NCBI GenBank assembly: GCA_017476085.1
Contig: JAFVEJ010000122.1
Location: 1-16,490, forward strand
DNA length: 16,490 nucleotides
From: Alphaproteobacteria bacterium
Lineage (GTDB): Bacteria; Pseudomonadota; Alphaproteobacteria; RF32; CAG-977
Direction of reading: 5' to 3'
The stretch's first letter is position 1. Every line of letters begins with the position of its first letter. Position numbers and translations under genes: made by a program. The notes under the pieces are model-generated. The model did not search any database and was not told where the DNA came from. It saw only the letters and a program-made list of their open reading frames with translations. Shown one piece after another: positions 14,001-16,490 of the stretch.

Positions 14001-16490
14001 AAGTTATTCCTGTCGGTCAGCCGATTTTAGGGCCTGACGGTAAAATTATCGGTTATGTCGGTATAGATGGCAGTATTGTGGATAAAGACGGAAAACCTGT
14101 CTTGGGGCCGAACGGTAAGCCGATGCGTTACAGAGCCGGCGGTTCGGTGATAGAAGAAAACGGTAAAGTCATCGGTAAAGCGGGACAACTGGAGCGTCTT
14201 GTCTATGATGAAAACGGGAATGTGATCGGGCGCGTTTTGCCGGACGGCACAGTGGTGGATTTAAACGGCAAACCGATCGGTAAGTTATTGCCGGACGGCA
14301 CAGTCGTAGATGAAAACGGAAAGGTCATAGGTAAAGTCAAACAAAACGATCGTCTTGTTTATGACGAAAACGGGAATGTGATCGGGCGCGTTTTGCCGGA
14401 CGGCACAGTGGTGGATTTAAACGGTAAACCGATCGGAAAAATGCTGCCGGACGGCACTGTTGTAGATAAAAACGGCAGGGTTATCGGTAAAGCCGGCCAG
14501 CCGGAACACCTTGTCTATGACGAAAACGGAAATGTGATCGGGCGTGTTTTGCCGGACGGCACAGTGGTGGATTTAAACGGTAAACCGATCGGTAAATTAT
14601 TGCCGGACGGCACAGTCGTTTCTTTGGACGGTTCCGTGATCGGTTACTCTGTTAAAGACGGTTTGGGATTGAATTTTAAAAACGAAGTGCTGGGTAAAAT
14701 TGATTCCGCCGGTCAATTAAAAGAAACTGAAACTGGTCGGGTTTTAGGGACATTACAGGTTGATGATACAATTGCGGACAATAGAAATATTGTTGTCGGA
14801 AAAGGGATTATCAATGCCGTTCCGGTCGGATTGCAATGTCAGGTCATCGGTACGATTAACGATAAGGGATTGGTGATAGACACAACGGGGCGGCAATCCG
14901 GCAAAGTGAATTATGACCGTTCTTTGATTAATTCGATGAATTCCCAAATCGGGTTGGCGTTAAACCAGGAATCCGTCGTAGATGAAACCTGTAAAATTAT
15001 CGGGCAAATAACAACCGACGGTAAGGCTGTCGACATAAAGGGCAAAGAAATCGGCTGTGTTGATTATGAAGGTTTGGTTAAGGATGGGAACGGCAAACGT
15101 TTAGGCCGTATCGTGTCAAAAGGGCCGGTGTTGGGACCTGACGGAAATATTTCCGGAAAAATAGTCGCTAACGGAGAAGTTTTAGGGCAGCAGGGCGACG
15201 TTCTCGGATGTTTGAATGTTAATGGAGCCGTTGTTAATAAAAGTAAGAAAATTATCGGCGTTCCGTCTGAAATGAAATATGCCGTTGACGGTCAAGGCCA
15301 GATTGTTGCGCATATTATAGGCGGTTCTTACGGGGTTAATGCAATAGGCGGAGCTTTTGTCGGAAATGTATCCGGTCAGGAATTGAAAGGAACGGACGGC
15401 AAATCGTTGGGGGTTTTAATTCCGGGCGGCAGAAAAGTAATAGCCGTTGACGGCAAAATAGTCGGTACTGTTCTGCCGCGCGGCCGCGTGCAAAACGACA
15501 GCGGAGAAGAAGTCGGCTATGTAACTTCTTCAATGCGGGTGTTGACGGATGAACAAAAGTTTTTAGGACGAGTGGTTCCGATCGGCGAAGAATGTAAAGA
15601 CGGAAAAAATAAAACGGTCGGTAAAGTTCATTTCGACGGAACAATTATTGATGAAAAAAAACAGGTTCTCGGCCGATTAATGGCCAGCGGTCAGGCGCTG
15701 AATAATGCCGGAGCCCATTTATGTACGATTTCTTTGATCAGTACAAACGATGACGGTTCTTTGTTCCCGAAAGGATTAATCGGAAAAACAGTGTACGGTC
15801 CTGACGGAAAACCCTTGGGCGTTGTCGGAGCGGACGGTTTTATTCGGGATGCAAACGGTAATATTATCGGTCGCGTTTTGCCGGACGGAACCGTTGTCGA
15901 TTTGAACGGAAATGTTATCGGCAAGGCATATCCTAAAGGAGCGGTTTTCAGTCCGGACGGTAAATTTTTGGGAATCGTCGGCCCCGACGGCTTGCTGCGC
16001 GATGAAAACGGTAATGTCATTGGCAAAATGCTTCCGGACGGTACAGTCGTTGATATGAACGGGAATATTATCGGCAGAGCGCTTCAGGAAGACGGAATTG
16101 TTGATTCAAAAGGCAATTTTTTGACAAAGGCCGGTGCGGATCGTTTGGTCTATGACGCGAACGGGAATGTGATCGGGCGTGTTTTGCCGGACGGAACTGT
16201 TGTGGATTTAAACGGCAAACCGATCGGCAAGGTTATGCCGGACGGAACAGTTGTCGATTTTAACGGCAAAGTCATCGGTAAAGCCGGAAGCGGAACGGCG
16301 GAGCGTTTGGTTTATGATGCCAGCGGGAATGTAATCGGCAAGGTATTGCCGGACGGGACTGTTGTCGATTTAAAGGGAAATGTGATCGGCAAAATGTTGC
16401 CGGACGGCACAGTTGTTGATGCAAAGGGCAACGTTATCGGAAGAGCGGCGCCGGAAGCCGGTTCAGATAAAAATGTTCGTGTGGCGGTCG
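11060..16490 (+). CDS. Giant 17-residue-repeat T4SS protein, probable VirB10/DotG/CagY equivalent (3' end outside window)
   Basis: The frame is open from ATG 11060 to the last base (at least 1,810 codons); I read it codon by codon and found no stop. Layout: a short cytoplasmic N-terminus; a membrane helix (about 19-41); a linker; an Ig/ASH-like domain (about 80-192: SPETLRFDQVVLGTEAEGTL, then a Cys136/Cys148 pair); a CxxC (Cys196/Cys199); then from about residue 217 a continuous array of 17-residue units, consensus VLPDGTVVDLNGKPIGK. The bitopic N-terminus, the position after VirB8 and VirB9 and the repeat-rich middle match VirB10-family giants such as CagY and DotG, whose C-terminal domain closes the outer-membrane pore. 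That domain would be beyond the window, so the assignment is inference. No ribosome site is needed, given the ATGA overlap with the previous gene. Confidence 0.85.
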   Translation, partial: MNEELLSSSDRYLKKSNRTLLIVGIVAFLAFLIGVFVLLLGGEEQKKDAEVTIDGAADSSTSIAGGQADTFNLPQDAAPSTIRLVVSPETLRFDQVVLGTEAEGTLTLSASSGRVGVTSVEFENKQDEGFVLDNKCRKDIVLTGDVTCNVVIRWEPKTARTMQSNLAIRWSDETFGGIGRKVIVPISAMAIDTSMCGVCDEAPGSGGSMLEQLRKKGRVILGPDGKPIGYADENGVVYGLDGKRIGTLREDGTVVDDQGYVIGVAEGSRLAIGPNGEVLGTILPDGRVIDKDGRLIGYALPDGTIVDANGNVIGAAVKTGLAYDKNGNVIGRIMPDGTVVDENGNIIGYVNPDGTIVDANGNIIGSVAPQGAVVDALGKPLGVVMPDGTVVDKDGNIIGRVLPNGFVVDKDGNIIGRVVKEGLAIGPACKMVGRISTDGSVMSGNRQVGRLTASLTVVDMSGNPIAGYVEEGALIDWNGKIIGKIDTDGQPVSFKGEPLGCLTPYGTVINDAEEITSAVLPKGTVVDNQAGVIGRIMPDGSVVGDGELKGRILPDKTFLSQSGSIDGALARQNVGVGPGCMALGYANVDGQVITAKGDLVGYLAANGEILDDKKIVLGRIMDSSVALNNQGRLVGIMDVDGKVQDKNGKILGCMDPSGIVINSKNEAIGMQMPVGGVLDRDGRTIGWVMPDGAVSSAKGASVGRVMPDSSVVDLSGQTVARVAPYKGFAMKDACSIAGSILMDGRVVDKNFNRSAYIQMNDTLVNEGGSFLGRVAYAPRAISTKDVYLGRTAQDGALFDASGKKLGCLRPDSLFVDQSNKFLGAALPEGVAVNSKTSLYARGDSIAKAMNLKGSSFIGTVTLSGLIKEKDSITGGIIPPKADVLDIKTSKKIGRLMPDGSAVDLVGKYLGRLRMPAGEIVDSGNKVVGKIFVGMRLVVGPNGEILGAVMPDGSVVDATGRVIGKADLNGQVVDENGRVIGEVIPVGQPILGPDGKIIGYVGIDGSIVDKDGKPVLGPNGKPMRYRAGGSVIEENGKVIGKAGQLERLVYDENGNVIGRVLPDGTVVDLNGKPIGKLLPDGTVVDENGKVIGKVKQNDRLVYDENGNVIGRVLPDGTVVDLNGKPIGKMLPDGTVVDKNGRVIGKAGQPEHLVYDENGNVIGRVLPDGTVVDLNGKPIGKLLPDGTVVSLDGSVIGYSVKDGLGLNFKNEVLGKIDSAGQLKETETGRVLGTLQVDDTIADNRNIVVGKGIINAVPVGLQCQVIGTINDKGLVIDTTGRQSGKVNYDRSLINSMNSQIGLALNQESVVDETCKIIGQITTDGKAVDIKGKEIGCVDYEGLVKDGNGKRLGRIVSKGPVLGPDGNISGKIVANGEVLGQQGDVLGCLNVNGAVVNKSKKIIGVPSEMKYAVDGQGQIVAHIIGGSYGVNAIGGAFVGNVSGQELKGTDGKSLGVLIPGGRKVIAVDGKIVGTVLPRGRVQNDSGEEVGYVTSSMRVLTDEQKFLGRVVPIGEECKDGKNKTVGKVHFDGTIIDEKKQVLGRLMASGQALNNAGAHLCTISLISTNDDGSLFPKGLIGKTVYGPDGKPLGVVGADGFIRDANGNIIGRVLPDGTVVDLNGNVIGKAYPKGAVFSPDGKFLGIVGPDGLLRDENGNVIGKMLPDGTVVDMNGNIIGRALQEDGIVDSKGNFLTKAGADRLVYDANGNVIGRVLPDGTVVDLNGKPIGKVMPDGTVVDFNGKVIGKAGSGTAERLVYDASGNVIGKVLPDGTVVDLKGNVIGKMLPDGTVVDAKGNVIGRAAPEAGSDKNVRVAV
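12344..13720 (+). repeat. Super-repeat of about 153 residues with paired cysteines (three copies)
   Basis: Units begin at Cys429, Cys580 and Cys734 (spacings 151 and 154 residues, near nine 17-mers). Each has a first Cys in an ACKMVG, GCMALG or ACSIAG context and a second in an LGCL or LGCM context at 501, 653 and 807. The distances between first and second Cys are 72, 73 and 73 residues. Sequence after each cysteine aligns well between units one and two; unit three is more divergent and runs into a low-similarity stretch. Confidence 0.8.
14201..14620 (+). repeat. 156-bp tandem DNA repeat, about 2.7 copies
   Basis: Copies start at 14201, 14357 and 14513, exactly 156 bases (52 residues: 17+17+18) apart. 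Copies one and two share an unbroken identical run of 59 bases from GAAAACGGGA to TTTAAACGG, and copy three differs there at only a few sites. Identity at silent positions indicates recent duplication or gene conversion, unlike the older diverged 17-mers. Confidence 0.9.
14837..15211 (+). repeat. Second cysteine-bearing degenerate block with two interleaved Cys pairs
   Basis: Cysteines at residues 1260 (LQCQVIG), 1311 (ETCKIIG), 1333 (EIGCV) and 1384 (VLGCL) form two overlapping pairs, 1260-1333 and 1311-1384, both 73 residues apart and offset by 51 residues (three 17-mers). Confidence 0.75.
16148..16447 (+). repeat. 162-bp tandem DNA repeat, about two copies, related to the 156-bp repeat
   Basis: Copies start at 16148 and 16310. 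They share the LVYD-x-x-GNVIG opening and two LPDGTVVD units with the repeat at 14201-14620. Two extra codons in the GSGTAE spacer explain the 162-bp period. The array may continue beyond the window. Confidence 0.8.

Larger units (their letters stand above)
11708..16490 (+). repeat. Array of 51-bp (17-residue) coding repeats
   Basis: Each unit has two short beta-prone stretches (TVVD and PIGKVL) separated by two turns (PDG and xNGx). The array continues to the window end; at a constant period it would hold roughly 90 units. Three fairly regular, cysteine-free blocks (about 11708-12330, 13860-14640 and 15780-16490) alternate with two degenerate blocks that contain all the repeat cysteines. The pattern resembles, from memory, the VVDxxGxxIG repeats of fungal DUF3659/LEA-like proteins; this is an analogy, not a search result. 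Confidence 0.9.

Noticed and set aside
14201..16490. Possible CRISPR or non-coding tandem array
   Set aside because: The repeats are contiguous without unique spacers, keep a multiple-of-three period and encode conserved residues, so they are protein repeats.

Overview
The window looks like a chromosomal segment of an alphaproteobacterium of moderate G+C. The taxonomic hints are a SPOR domain of the alphaproteobacterial type, an RhlE-type helicase with a basic tail ending in an IPAFLM peptide, and a PPi-type phosphofructokinase. The species cannot be named from the sequence. Coding density is high and no gene-free gap exceeds about 155 bases.

Left part (1-6285), household and envelope genes. 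It opens with the 3' part of a BatD-family protein. A membrane protein with two similar extracytoplasmic sensor-like segments but no output domain follows, and its end overlaps the start of an ABC-type substrate-binding protein. Next comes a PPi-dependent phosphofructokinase with its own promoter and a strong terminator shared with a convergent small periplasmic protein. A minus-strand pair encodes an isochorismatase-fold hydrolase and an alpha/beta hydrolase. Divergent from these is an RhlE-like DEAD-box RNA helicase (6359-7753), followed by a probable terminator.

Right part (7851 to the end), a tightly packed type IV secretion (T4SS) operon on the plus strand: VirB8-like protein A, a 62-residue lipoprotein, VirB8-like protein B, a VirB9/CagX-like protein with a C-terminal SPOR domain, and a giant repeat protein. 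The giant protein is open for at least 1,810 codons and runs off the window. Its start overlaps the VirB9 stop as ATGA. The order recalls both virB7-virB8-virB9-virB10 and Legionella icmM-icmL-icmK-icmE (DotJ-DotI-DotH-DotG). By position and topology the giant protein should be the VirB10/DotG/CagY equivalent, but its diagnostic C-terminal domain lies outside the window.

The most notable signal is in the giant protein. After one membrane helix, an Ig/ASH-like domain and a CxxC motif, it consists of a 17-residue repeat (consensus VLPDGTVVDLNGKPIGK). Regular, cysteine-free blocks alternate with degenerate blocks. In the degenerate blocks cysteines occur in two contexts, five times exactly 72-73 residues apart, and in the first block they define a super-repeat of about 153 residues (nine 17-mers). 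Two places also carry young, nearly identical 156/162-bp DNA tandem repeats. Together with the VirB9-SPOR fusion, this suggests an unusual T4SS whose periplasm-spanning component is a very long, partly disulfide-linked beta-repeat rod, anchored to peptidoglycan.
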